From: Maledivibacter sp.
GTDB lineage: Bacteria; Bacillota; Clostridia; Peptostreptococcales; Caminicellaceae
Direction of reading: 5' to 3'
Length of the DNA: 64,000 nt
Assembly: GCA_025210375.1 (NCBI GenBank)
Contig: JAOASB010000052.1
Coordinates: 366,531-430,530 of the forward strand
Numbering within the stretch: position 1 is the first letter of the stretch; every line of letters starts with the position of its first letter. The notes below the pieces were generated by a model. That model was not told the DNA's origin. It did no database searches and saw only the letters and a program-made list of their open reading frames with translations. A program made the position numbers and the translations under genes. Of this stretch, positions 1-8,252 are shown in pieces.

Positions 1-390
1 CCAGACGTAGTAATTTATGATGTGCTGGGAGACGTGGTATGTGGCGGATTTGCTATGCCCATACGTAATGGATATGCCAGTGATGTTTATATTGTTACAT
101 CTGGGGAGAAAATGAGCATATATGCAGCAAAGAATATAGCAAGTGCCGTTGGACAGTTCAAATCTAGAGGATATGCTAAGTTAAGTGGCTTGATTCTGAA
201 TTCAAGAAATGTAAAAAATGAAGTAGAATTAGTAAATGATACAGCAAAGGAAATAAATACAAATGTAATTCATCATATACCTAGAAATCCCTTGGTTCAA
301 AGAGCTGAAAATGATGGAAAGACTGTGGTTGAAGCTTTTCCTGATTCAGATATGAGTAAGATTTATTATGAACTGGCGAAAAAGATATAA
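1..390 (+). CDS. NifH-like nucleotide-binding iron-sulfur protein, C-terminal part
   Basis: The frame is open from base 1, so the N-terminal half with the P-loop lies outside the window; about 129 residues remain. Near its beginning stands DVLGDVVCGGFAMPIR, the NifH/ChlL/BchL signature, whose Cys is one of the two per subunit that hold the bridging [4Fe-4S] cluster. Known relatives are homodimeric ATPases that pass electrons to a NifDK-like partner, and such partners lie at 1647-4138. The putative ATG at 22 is inside the conserved motif and is not a real start. Family assignment is firm; subfamily (nitrogenase-like rather than NifH proper) is inferred from the neighbours. Confidence 0.93.
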   Translation, partial: PDVVIYDVLGDVVCGGFAMPIRNGYASDVYIVTSGEKMSIYAAKNIASAVGQFKSRGYAKLSGLILNSRNVKNEVELVNDTAKEINTNVIHHIPRNPLVQRAENDGKTVVEAFPDSDMSKIYYELAKKI

Positions 391-474
391 AAAGATTGAA
401 AAAGGATATTCAGAAGGGGGAAGAAGTAAAATACGTATTTGTAACAATTATAGTGGCATATATCAGCATAGCCA

Positions 475-490
475 TTGATAACGATTATCG
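475..490 (+). promoter_or_regulatory. Fur-like palindrome upstream of the binding-protein gene
   Basis: GATAA-CGA-TTATC forms a perfect 5-3-5 inverted repeat just before the start of the lipoprotein gene and resembles Fur-type boxes elsewhere in this window. It is close to the start codon and no convincing -35/-10 pair was found, so binding by Fur is only a possibility. Confidence 0.3.
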
Positions 491-516
491 ATTTCAAAAT
501 GAAAGGGGAGATTCAA

Positions 517-1611
517 ATGAAGAATGGAAAAATGACAAAAATATTTACTTTGTTTCTTTGTATTTTATGCATTATTTCCTTGGGGGGATGCAGTAATAAA
601 CAAGAAACAGTAAAAAAAGAAGAAACGGTGAAAAAAGAAGAAACAAGGATAATTGTTGACCAGATGGGAAGGGAAGTAGAAGTACCAAAGGAAATAAAAA
701 GGATTGTTACTTTACCTATACCACTTCCATCAATTATCTATGCCGTTGATGGAAGCGGGGACAAAATCGTAGGTATGCATCCAAAATCTATGAGTGCAGT
801 TGAGGATAGCACTTTGAATGTGTTGGCCCCAGAACTTAAAGCGGCATCAACTGAATTTGTAGAAGGTGGTTTTACAGTTAACACGGAAGAACTTTTAAAA
901 CTAAATCCAGATGTTGTTTTTCAGTGGACCCATCAGGAAAAAGAGATAAAAAAAATGGAGAATGCTGGTTTGAAGGTTATAGGCGTAAAGTATGGGACTC
1001 AAGATGATTTAGAGACTTGGATAAATATGCTTGGTGAATTGTTTGAGAAGGAAGATAGAGCTAAGGAAATAATAGACTATCATAAAAAGACCACTGAATC
1101 CATTGTATCAAAATTAAATGGAATTGAAGAAAATAAAAAGCCAAAAGTTTTTTATCTTGCTAACGAAAAGCTTGGTACAGCTGGAAAAGATACATTTAAT
1201 AATTATTGGATAGAAACAACTGGAGCTATTAATGTAGCCGATAGTATCTCGGGTTGGGGTGAAATTGTAAGCATGGAGCAAGTAATGGCCTGGAATCCTC
1301 AAATAATATATATTGGTAATTTTTGTAGTCTTCAACCAGAGGATTTACTTGAAAACAAGGTTAAAGGTCAAGACTGGGCTAATATAGACGCAGTGAAGAA
1401 TGGAAGAGTTTATAAGGTGCCAATTGGTGGTTACAGATGGGATCCACCGAATGTAGAAACGCCATTAATGCTGAAATGGCTTGCTAAAATCCATCATCCC
1501 GATATATTTAGTGATTATGAAATGAGTGATGAGATTAAAGCCTTTTATAAAGAGCTTCATAATTATGATATTTCCGATGATGTTGTAAATAAAATATTAA
1601 AGGTCAAATAA
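517..1611 (+). CDS. FecB/BtuF-type ABC transporter substrate-binding lipoprotein
   Basis: Probable extracellular, membrane-anchored binding protein for an iron chelate, heme or corrinoid. The signal peptide ends in a lipobox LGGC with Cys25. The start at 517 is chosen over the ATG at 475 because it follows the SD-like GAAAGGGGAG and gives a clean lipoprotein leader. Domain features include the N-terminal VDQMGREVEVP entry strand and the C-terminal GQDWANIDAVKNGRVYKVP and WDPPNVETPLM blocks, shared with the second binding protein at 26330. It sits between the NifH-like and NifD-like genes. No permease or ATPase is next to it inside the window; they may lie upstream of base 1. The ligand is unknown. 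Confidence 0.88.
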   Translation: MKNGKMTKIFTLFLCILCIISLGGCSNKQETVKKEETVKKEETRIIVDQMGREVEVPKEIKRIVTLPIPLPSIIYAVDGSGDKIVGMHPKSMSAVEDSTLNVLAPELKAASTEFVEGGFTVNTEELLKLNPDVVFQWTHQEKEIKKMENAGLKVIGVKYGTQDDLETWINMLGELFEKEDRAKEIIDYHKKTTESIVSKLNGIEENKKPKVFYLANEKLGTAGKDTFNNYWIETTGAINVADSISGWGEIVSMEQVMAWNPQIIYIGNFCSLQPEDLLENKVKGQDWANIDAVKNGRVYKVPIGGYRWDPPNVETPLMLKWLAKIHHPDIFSDYEMSDEIKAFYKELHNYDISDDVVNKILKVK

Positions 1612-1646
1612 CATTCATATCATTTCAAATAGAGAGGCGATGAGCC

Positions 1647-2957
1647 ATGAGTTATAAACCCTATTATGTTCCAATAGATAATATATATAGTAAGGATTCA
1701 AATCGGAAAAATAAAATAGTTACTTCTAATTGTCTTCATTACTGCCCTCCTAGTTCAGGAGGGTGGGGGATAATAAGAGTAGCCCTTCTTGTACCGGAAT
1801 CCATATTGTTATTTGTTTCCCCGGCGGCTTGTGGTAGGCATGGAGCAATTGCAGGTATACAATTGGGATTCAAAGATCGATTATTTTTTCTACATATGAA
1901 GGAATCCCATATAGTAACGGGATATCATATGGATAGAATCGACGATGCAGTATCAGAAATAATCAAACATAGTAAATTAAAACCGAAAGCATTGACAATT
2001 TGTGCCACATGTATAGATGATTTATTAGGATCAGATTATGGAAGCTTAGTAAAGGAATTAGAAAAAAAATATGGGATAACTGTTCGTGAATGCCATATGG
2101 ATCCTATTGCAATGGATGGGAAAACACCTCCACCACTGACTGTTCAGAAAACTATATATAATTATATTGATAAAGTGGAGGAAAAGGATAATTCAATTAA
2201 TATCATAGGTAATTTTGCTGCTATAGATGAAGAAAGCGAATTTTATGAGGTGATGTATGAAGCAGGAATAAGCGAAATAAGACATATTGCTTCTTGTGAT
2301 ACATTTGAAGAATTCCAAAAAATGAGTAAAGCTAAATACAATATATTAGTTAAATATGGTGGAAGGCTGGCCGCAGAGGATATGGAAAAAAGATTGGGGA
2401 TCCCATATATTTTTGCTCCCGTTGAATATGATGTTGATAATATAAAAAAAACATACGGGAAGCTAGAAGAAACCCTAGGATTGAAATTGAATACTCAAAA
2501 GTATTTAGAAGAAACCCTACAAGCTATTGATTATTATAGTGAGAGGCTAGGTTCTCTTTCTGTTGCCGTGGGGTCATCAATTAATGCAAGCCCCTTTGAA
2601 CTAGCTTGTGCATTAACTAAATACGGTTTTCATGTTACCTATGTTTTTGCAGACCAAATTATGAATTATGAAAAGGACTATTTAAAATGGTTAAAGCTTA
2701 ATGCACCCCATATTAAAATTTTTACAAACTCTCATCCAACCATGGCGGATTTTTCAAATGAGAAATTAGAGGCGGATATGGCTATAGGATTTGATGCTGG
2801 CTATTTTTGTTCTGGTTGCAAAACCGTACCCTTATTATTGGATAGTCAACCCTTTGGGTACAAAGGTATATATCATCTTTTTGAAGAGATGGAAAAAGCA
2901 CTTAAAGACAAAAAAAGTCATAAAGAGCAGATGTATGCCCATGGGCTTGTTATATAA
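1647..2957 (+). CDS. Nitrogenase component 1-like protein, NifD-like subunit
   Basis: A 436-residue member of the NifD/NifK/BchN/BchB superfamily, slightly shorter than true NifD. Cys29/Cys33, Cys62 (SPAACGRHG) and Cys122 (CATCIDDLLGSD) fall where P-cluster or [4Fe-4S] ligands occur. By eye, the place of the FeMo-co Cys ligand before the GIP motif is Val/Lys in VKYGGRLAAEDM, and the place of the His ligand is Asp in LLLDSQPFGYKG. It therefore should not carry FeMo-co in the known way. A CSGC motif (Cys388, Cys391) near the C-terminus is extra. SD-preceded ATG; the NifK-like gene follows after 11 bp. Substrate unknown; known non-nitrogenase relatives reduce tetrapyrroles or C-S bonds. Confidence 0.88.
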   Translation: MSYKPYYVPIDNIYSKDSNRKNKIVTSNCLHYCPPSSGGWGIIRVALLVPESILLFVSPAACGRHGAIAGIQLGFKDRLFFLHMKESHIVTGYHMDRIDDAVSEIIKHSKLKPKALTICATCIDDLLGSDYGSLVKELEKKYGITVRECHMDPIAMDGKTPPPLTVQKTIYNYIDKVEEKDNSINIIGNFAAIDEESEFYEVMYEAGISEIRHIASCDTFEEFQKMSKAKYNILVKYGGRLAAEDMEKRLGIPYIFAPVEYDVDNIKKTYGKLEETLGLKLNTQKYLEETLQAIDYYSERLGSLSVAVGSSINASPFELACALTKYGFHVTYVFADQIMNYEKDYLKWLKLNAPHIKIFTNSHPTMADFSNEKLEADMAIGFDAGYFCSGCKTVPLLLDSQPFGYKGIYHLFEEMEKALKDKKSHKEQMYAHGLVI

Positions 2958-2968
2958 GGAGGAGTGTA

Positions 2969-4138
2969 ATGAAAGGATTATATAAAACTTTGCCACCCTT
3001 TGCCCCGGATTATTCTGGGGTATGCTCTGTTTTGTTTGAAATGGGAGGTATTTTGGTAATACATGATGCTGGAGGATGCACAGGAAATTTTACAGGATAT
3101 GATGAACCGCGTTGGTATGGGAATACAAGTGCTGTATTCAGTTCTGAGCTTAGGGAAGTTGATGCTGTACTAGGTGACGATGATAAATTAATTAGAAAAA
3201 TAAAAGAGGCTTCAAAGCAAATTGAAAGAAAATTTATCGCAGTTTTAGGTAGCCCTTCTCCAATGGTTATTGGAACGGATTATGATGCAATAGCAAAAAT
3301 TTTGGAGGAGAAAACCCAAATGCCTTCCTTTGCATTTGATACAAATGGGATGGATTATTATGATATTGGAGCTTCTGAGGCGTTTCTGAAGATAGCTGAT
3401 TATTTTGTAAAACCTCCCCAAAAGAAAATAAAGAACTCTGTAAATATAATTGGTGCATGCCCCCTAGATTTAGGGAGAAATAAAAATATGGATGATATTA
3501 TTAAAAGAGTCCAAGAACAAGGTTTTAACATACTATCCTGTTGGTGTATGGGAACAAATGTTGAAGAAATTTCCCTATGTGCAAATGCTGAATTGAATAT
3601 TGTTGTTTCGGCTTCAGGCTTGAAAGCAGCTAGATATCTAAAGAATAAGTTTGATATTCCCTTTATTACAGGAATTCCAATTGGTAAAAAAGCATCATTA
3701 AGTTTTTTTAGTGAAGCCAAGAACTTGATAGAAGGTAATAATAAAAAAATAGATTATGGGATTAATGTTCATGATATAAACACTGATAGGAAGGCATTAA
3801 TTATAGGAGAGCAGATTATGGGCAATTCCTTAAGAAAAATGTTGAAACAGGATATGGGATTTGAAAAAGTAATTGTAGCATCATTTTTTAAAATGGATGA
3901 AGAGCTAATGGAATTAGATGATGTACATTTGAAGGAAGAAGACTCACTGGGAATGCTGGTGGATGAAGATAACTATAACATGATTGTAGGTGATCCACTA
4001 TATAAAGATTTATTAAGGGATAATACCAAATATACGTATATAGAGTTGCCCCATATTGCCCTTTCAAGCAGACTTTATTGGGATAAAGAAATTGAGTATA
4101 TATCAGACAATGGGAACAAAATATTTGGGAATACATAA
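2969..4138 (+). CDS. Nitrogenase component 1-like protein, NifK-like subunit
   Basis: A 389-residue second component-1 subunit, starting behind a strong AAGGAGG site. Cys19 (DYSGVCS) and Cys37 (AGGCTGN) match the first two cluster-ligand positions of the family. The third, in the motif that reads CMAEVIGDD in NifK, here reads SPSPMVIGTD, so the Cys appears to be Pro. The later NIIGACPLDLG block is typical of the second Rossmann-like domain. With the 1647 protein it probably forms a heterotetramer fed by the NifH-like ATPase. The reduced ligand set suggests an unusual cluster at the subunit interface. A hairpin terminator follows. Confidence 0.87.
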   Translation: MKGLYKTLPPFAPDYSGVCSVLFEMGGILVIHDAGGCTGNFTGYDEPRWYGNTSAVFSSELREVDAVLGDDDKLIRKIKEASKQIERKFIAVLGSPSPMVIGTDYDAIAKILEEKTQMPSFAFDTNGMDYYDIGASEAFLKIADYFVKPPQKKIKNSVNIIGACPLDLGRNKNMDDIIKRVQEQGFNILSCWCMGTNVEEISLCANAELNIVVSASGLKAARYLKNKFDIPFITGIPIGKKASLSFFSEAKNLIEGNNKKIDYGINVHDINTDRKALIIGEQIMGNSLRKMLKQDMGFEKVIVASFFKMDEELMELDDVHLKEEDSLGMLVDEDNYNMIVGDPLYKDLLRDNTKYTYIELPHIALSSRLYWDKEIEYISDNGNKIFGNT

Positions 4139-4183
4139 AGTATGAAATAACTAGGGTATGCAATGGGCTACCCAATATATGAA

Positions 4184-4235
4184 AAGGCTGCTTTAAACCA
4201 TAAATTTTTTGATGGTTTAAAGCAGTCTTATTTTG
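4184..4235 (+). terminator. Terminator after the nitrogenase-like operon
   Basis: GCTGCTTTAAACCAT pairs with ATGGTTTAAAGCAGT around a T-rich loop and is followed by a short T-rich stretch. It closes the unit ending at 4138. Confidence 0.75.
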
Positions 4236-4271
4236 TGAAATAGATTTTATAAATTCCTAAGCGAAAACTAC

Positions 4272-4300
4272 TTGACAAATACGTATACCTGGTATACTAT
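4272..4300 (+). promoter_or_regulatory. Promoter with MarR operator in the spacer
   Basis: TTGACA (4272) and TACTAT (4295) are spaced 17 bp. The perfect 7-1-7 palindrome GTATACCTGGTATAC (4283-4297) fills the spacer and overlaps the -10. The predicted transcript start falls on or next to the ATG at 4307, with no SD in between. A bound repressor here would block its own gene, the usual MarR design. Confidence 0.75.
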
Positions 4301-4306
4301 GTTTTT

Positions 4307-4759
4307 ATGAAAGAAAATAAAAAGAAAAATGTAATTGAAAAGTACATGACTTTTACTGAAAAGATATCTAAAAATAGTAATCAGCCAAAGAACTTTGAAA
4401 CCGATGTAGAAATATATAGGAGTGAAATCCATATAATAAATGTAATAGGAGACAACGATGATATTCATATTTCCGAAGTTGCAAGGAAATTTGGCGTTAC
4501 AAAGGGTGCCATATCTAAGACCATAAAAAAACTTGAAAGGAAGGGACTGGTTGAAAAAATAATAGATAAAACTAATAACACCAGAACATTGGTTAAACTA
4601 ACGGACAAAGGTATGAAGGCCTATTATGCCCATGAAAAGTATCATAGTGAATATGATAAAGATATGTTTTTATATTTAGCAGGTTTAACTGAACATGAGT
4701 TAGATATTTTAGATATATTTTTAGACAAAGCTAATAAAATGGCGGAAAGACACATATAG
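4307..4759 (+). CDS. MarR-family transcriptional regulator, probably leaderless
   Basis: A 150-residue winged-helix regulator: dimerisation helices at both ends and a central HTH (ISEVARKFGVTKGAISKTIK), then the wing ending in KLTDKGMKAYYAHE. It closely resembles the regulators at 30511 and, less so, 42256. No Shine-Dalgarno sequence precedes the ATG, which coincides with the predicted transcription start. Palindromes at 4283-4297 and 4784-4802 flank the gene, consistent with control of itself and of the MATE/ABC genes downstream. The inducing ligand is unknown; the context suggests a metal chelate or a toxic small molecule. Confidence 0.9.
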   Translation: MKENKKKNVIEKYMTFTEKISKNSNQPKNFETDVEIYRSEIHIINVIGDNDDIHISEVARKFGVTKGAISKTIKKLERKGLVEKIIDKTNNTRTLVKLTDKGMKAYYAHEKYHSEYDKDMFLYLAGLTEHELDILDIFLDKANKMAERHI

Positions 4760-4783
4760 GATTCCGCTATTTATTAGGTCCTA

Positions 4784-4802
4784 ACGTATACTGGGTATAC
4801 GT
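4784..4802 (+). promoter_or_regulatory. Second MarR-type operator
   Basis: ACGTATAC-TGG-GTATACGT is a perfect 8-3-8 palindrome with the same GTATAC arms as the site at 4283. It lies between the MarR gene and the MATE gene and probably controls the latter. Confidence 0.65.
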
Positions 4803-4851
4803 CATAAAAAAGTAATTAAGCATGGATGCAAATTAATTTATAGAAGACAAT

Positions 4852-4872
4852 AACTCTACGTCAAGTAGAGTT
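4852..4872 (+). promoter_or_regulatory. Palindrome and adjacent Fur-like site before the MATE gene
   Basis: AACTCTAC-GTCAA-GTAGAGTT is a perfect 8-5-8 inverted repeat. About 20 bp further, at 4890-4909, a weak Fur-like ATGATAATGAAAATCATAAT occurs. With the MarR site at 4784 this makes three candidate regulator sites in a 215-bp gap. Function not shown; the first palindrome could also be an RNA hairpin. Confidence 0.4.
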
Positions 4873-4975
4873 AAATAAATCATTTGAAATGATAATGAAA
4901 ATCATAATCACAATATAAATGGACTTTGTATTGTTTTGTGAACCCAATTATAGTGAAGGAAAAGGAGAGAGATAA

Positions 4976-6352
4976 ATGGATGAAAAAATTAGGATTATGA
5001 GCGAAGAAAAAATTTCTAGGGTATTATTGAAATTTGGAATACCTGCAATCATAGGTTTGCTTATAACCGCTATATATAATTTTGTGGATGCCATATTTGT
5101 TGGAGGACTTGGAACGAGTGCAATGGGAGCGGCGGCTATAGCTTTTCCCATATCAATGGTTATTGTGGGACTTGGCTTGACATTGGGAAGTGGTGCTGCT
5201 TCTTATATTTCTAGGCTTTTAGGAGAAAAAGATATAGAACTAGGGAATAGAACTGCTTCAACAGCTTTTTTTTGGAGTATAATTTTAGGAATAATCGTGA
5301 TAGTTCCCTCCTTAATTTTCTTGCAGCCATTATTACGTTCCTTTGGAGCTACGGATACCATATTGCCCTTTGCAAAGGACTATGGGTATATTTTCATTGC
5401 AGGGTCAATATTCAGTGTTGTAAATATAACTATGAACAATATAGTAAGAGCTGAAGGTGCAGCTAAAATTAGTATGAAAGCCTTGATGGTGGGAGCAATT
5501 CTCAATATAATTCTAGATCCAATATTTATATATAGCTTTGGGTTGGGAATAAAGGGAGCTGCCATAGCTACAGTAATATCACAAGTGGTAAGTATGATTT
5601 TATTGTTAGCTTTTTTTTCAAGTGATAAAAGCAGCATCAAGATATCCACTAAGTATTTTACTTTGTCTAAAGAAATAATGCTAGAAATATTAAAAATAGG
5701 AATGCCAAATCTTGTTTTTCAGATATTATCCAGTGCTTCCATGGGACTGATAAACTCGGCTGCCGTTCCCTATGGTGATGCCGCAGTGGCTGCCATGGGG
5801 ATCGTAAATAGAATATTTGCTATAGGAAGCTATGTTGTATTCGGATTTTCAAAGGGGTTTCAACCCATTGCAGGATATAGCTATGGTGCAAAGAAATATA
5901 GTCGTTTAAAAGAATTAATAAATATTTCCCTTAGATGGACATCTGTTTTTTGTTTTGGCCTGGCGGTGATTCAAATCATATTTGCGAGTCCCATAGTATC
6001 AATATTTAGTGATGATCCCTTAGTTCTTAAAATAGGGTCTAGAGCTTTAAGGGCTTATAGTATAATGTTTCCATTCTTTGGCTTCCAAGTGATTTATATG
6101 ACATTATTTTTAGCATTAGGGAAAGCCAGGGAAGGGGGAATATTGAGTTTGGGAAGACAGGGGATATTCTTGATACCAACTGTTCTTATCTTGCCACGAA
6201 TAGTAGGATTAGATGGAGTTCTTTTTTCCCAAGCAATAGCAGATTTTTTTACAACATTACTTACCGTGGTATTTTCTTTTAAGATAAATGACAAAATCAG
6301 TAGCTTAACAAAAGAAATACCTATAAATACCAATAAAACAGAAATTGGATAA
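4976..6352 (+). CDS. MATE-family multidrug/metabolite exporter
   Basis: A 458-residue, twelve-helix membrane protein of the MATE/MOP superfamily, expected to export a compound in exchange for Na+ or H+. The family-typical first half contains LLKFGIPAIIGLLITAIYNF and VDAIFVGGLGTSAMGA; the equivalent second-half repeat includes IGMPNLVFQILS. ATG follows AAGGAGAG. It is a close paralogue of the exporter at 42967, which also sits behind a MarR gene. Being placed between MarR and an ABC pair in an iron-related locus, it may export a metallophore or a toxic product, but substrate cannot be read from the sequence. Confidence 0.9.
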   Translation: MDEKIRIMSEEKISRVLLKFGIPAIIGLLITAIYNFVDAIFVGGLGTSAMGAAAIAFPISMVIVGLGLTLGSGAASYISRLLGEKDIELGNRTASTAFFWSIILGIIVIVPSLIFLQPLLRSFGATDTILPFAKDYGYIFIAGSIFSVVNITMNNIVRAEGAAKISMKALMVGAILNIILDPIFIYSFGLGIKGAAIATVISQVVSMILLLAFFSSDKSSIKISTKYFTLSKEIMLEILKIGMPNLVFQILSSASMGLINSAAVPYGDAAVAAMGIVNRIFAIGSYVVFGFSKGFQPIAGYSYGAKKYSRLKELINISLRWTSVFCFGLAVIQIIFASPIVSIFSDDPLVLKIGSRALRAYSIMFPFFGFQVIYMTLFLALGKAREGGILSLGRQGIFLIPTVLILPRIVGLDGVLFSQAIADFFTTLLTVVFSFKINDKISSLTKEIPINTNKTEIG

Positions 6353-6474
6353 TTGAGCAAATTGCATAATTACCTTCTGCAAAAACTATCTACTATATAT
6401 AGTTAAAAAACCTTAAGAACTATACCATATATATTATGCAATTCTGCCAAGTAAGAGTTATGCAATTTCCTCAA
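6353..6474 (+). repeat. Dispersed palindromic repeat family I, copy A
   Basis: The ends TTGAGCAAATTGCATAA and TTATGCAATTTCCTCAA are inverted repeats of each other, giving a MITE-like element of about 120 bp in the gap between MATE and ABC genes. Related copies: 25934-26012, 37908-37987, half copy 16668-16705 and a weak one at 18236-18300. No ORF inside. Confidence 0.75.
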
Positions 6475-6514
6475 TTATATAAAAACTAAAAATCATGATC
6501 AGAAGGAGGAAAAA

Positions 6515-8251
6515 ATGAAAAATAATGCTATGGATTTAAAAAAGAAATATAAAGGGAAAAATAAATTTTCTAGTGTTTTGATGGCATTAAGTGTAGTACT
6601 AGGTGTGATTTCCATGTTTATAGTTATTGGGATAGTGAGATTGTATTCAGTGCAGCAGCTTACAACAGCAAGCATTCTTAAATATGGTTTTGGGATAGCC
6701 CTTTGTCAGGTATTGAAAGCCCTTTTATATGCCCTTTCCATACACAAAGCCCATGATGTAGCCTATTCATCCCTAGTGGAAATAAGATTGGATATAATTA
6801 ATCATTTAAAGAAAATGCCTATATCCTTTTTTCAAGAAAGGAAAACAGGAGATCTTGCAAATATAATAAATCACGATGTAGAACAAGTGGAGGTTTACTT
6901 AGCCCATGCTTATCCAGAAATAATAGTGGCGACTTTAATACCTACAACCATATTTATAAGCTTGCTTTTCGTGGATTGGAGGCTTGCATTTGCTTTGGTT
7001 TCCACCATTCCGATCATGTGGTTATTGATGGGACTTTTTCATAGATTTTGGGGCGAGCAATTTCAGATATATAATCAAAGTACAAAGAGGATGTCAGAGG
7101 ATTTACTGGAATACATAGCAACCATACCGGTCATAAAGGCATTTAGTAAGGATGAAAATAGAACAGAAAAAATTCTTGATACGATGCATAGCTATATCAA
7201 ATGGGTAAAGAAGATGACTGCGGGCATATCAATTCCCATGGGTATAATAGGATTGTTTATAGAAGGGGGAATTGTGGTATTGTCCATTGTAGGGTCCATA
7301 CTTCTTAGCAATAATCTAATTACCACAGAACAATTTATTTTATCAATAATATTGGGGGGCGTATTTGTTAGTTCCTTTGCAAAATTATCAACATTTCAAC
7401 ACAAGAACATAGTTTTTGGGAAAACCATCAACAGCATAAATACGATCCTTGGAGTAAAGGAAGTAGGGAAAGATAATATAAGTGAAGTAGCTGACTCAAC
7501 TCAAATTGAATTTAAGGATGTAACATTTAGCTATAATAAAGAAAAAAATGCTTTACAGGATATAAATCTCATGTTCAAAAAAAATTCAGTAAATGCCATA
7601 GTAGGAGCCTCGGGATCGGGTAAAAGTACAATTGCCAATCTTATTATGGGATTCTATGGGGTTGATAAAGGGGAAGTAAGGGTTGGTGGTAAAAATATTG
7701 AAAATATGGATGAAGGTGAGCTTCGAAAATTGGTTTCAATAGTTCAGCAGGATGTGTTTTTGTTCAATTTAAGTATTGAAGAAAATATAAGGATTGGAAA
7801 GAAAAATGCATCTAGGGAAGAGGTAATTGAAGCTGCTAAGAAAGCTCAGCTCCATGATATGATCATGACATTAAAGAATGGATACGATACAGTTGTTGGA
7901 GAAAGTGGAGCAAAATTATCTGGGGGAGAAAAACAGCGTATCTCTATTGCACGCATGATTTTAAAAGATGCACCTGTAATCATACTCGATGAAGCAACCT
8001 CAGCCATAGATCCCTATAATGAATTTTTAATTCAAAGGGCCATAGATAATTTGGCAGAAAATAAGACGATTATTATGATTGCACATCATTTAAATACGAT
8101 TGTAAATGCGAATCAAATTGTTGTGATGCAAGAAGGTAGAGTAATTGAAAAAGGCATACATGAAGAATTAGTGGATAGTTGTTGTTTATATAAGCAAATG
8201 ATTGAGGAACAAAGACGAGTTGATAACTGGGAAATAAAGGAGGCGGTTTAG
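6515..8251 (+). CDS. ABC transporter, fused permease/ATPase, first subunit
   Basis: 578 residues: an N-terminal six-helix transmembrane domain (about 1-300) and a C-terminal ATPase domain with Walker A VGASGSGKST (about residue 361), signature LSGGEKQR (about 467), Walker B VIILDEATS and an H-loop in the variant form IAHHLNTI. The next gene starts 1 bp after the stop, so the two form a heterodimer. This architecture is shared by drug exporters and by the IrtAB/YbtPQ siderophore importers, which are exporter-fold importers. The Fur- and MarR-marked surroundings favour a metallophore role, but transport direction cannot be settled here. Confidence 0.9.
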   Translation: MKNNAMDLKKKYKGKNKFSSVLMALSVVLGVISMFIVIGIVRLYSVQQLTTASILKYGFGIALCQVLKALLYALSIHKAHDVAYSSLVEIRLDIINHLKKMPISFFQERKTGDLANIINHDVEQVEVYLAHAYPEIIVATLIPTTIFISLLFVDWRLAFALVSTIPIMWLLMGLFHRFWGEQFQIYNQSTKRMSEDLLEYIATIPVIKAFSKDENRTEKILDTMHSYIKWVKKMTAGISIPMGIIGLFIEGGIVVLSIVGSILLSNNLITTEQFILSIILGGVFVSSFAKLSTFQHKNIVFGKTINSINTILGVKEVGKDNISEVADSTQIEFKDVTFSYNKEKNALQDINLMFKKNSVNAIVGASGSGKSTIANLIMGFYGVDKGEVRVGGKNIENMDEGELRKLVSIVQQDVFLFNLSIEENIRIGKKNASREEVIEAAKKAQLHDMIMTLKNGYDTVVGESGAKLSGGEKQRISIARMILKDAPVIILDEATSAIDPYNEFLIQRAIDNLAENKTIIMIAHHLNTIVNANQIVVMQEGRVIEKGIHEELVDSCCLYKQMIEEQRRVDNWEIKEAV

Positions 8252-8252
8252 T

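Noticed and set aside
396..596. Open frame overlapping the start of the first binding-protein gene
   Set aside because: No SD, unnatural composition, and it runs across the signal peptide of the better gene at 517.
1..4138. True nitrogenase (nitrogen fixation) operon
   Set aside because: FeMo-co ligands are not conserved, both component-1 chains are short, and no nifE/N/B-like gene is present in the window.
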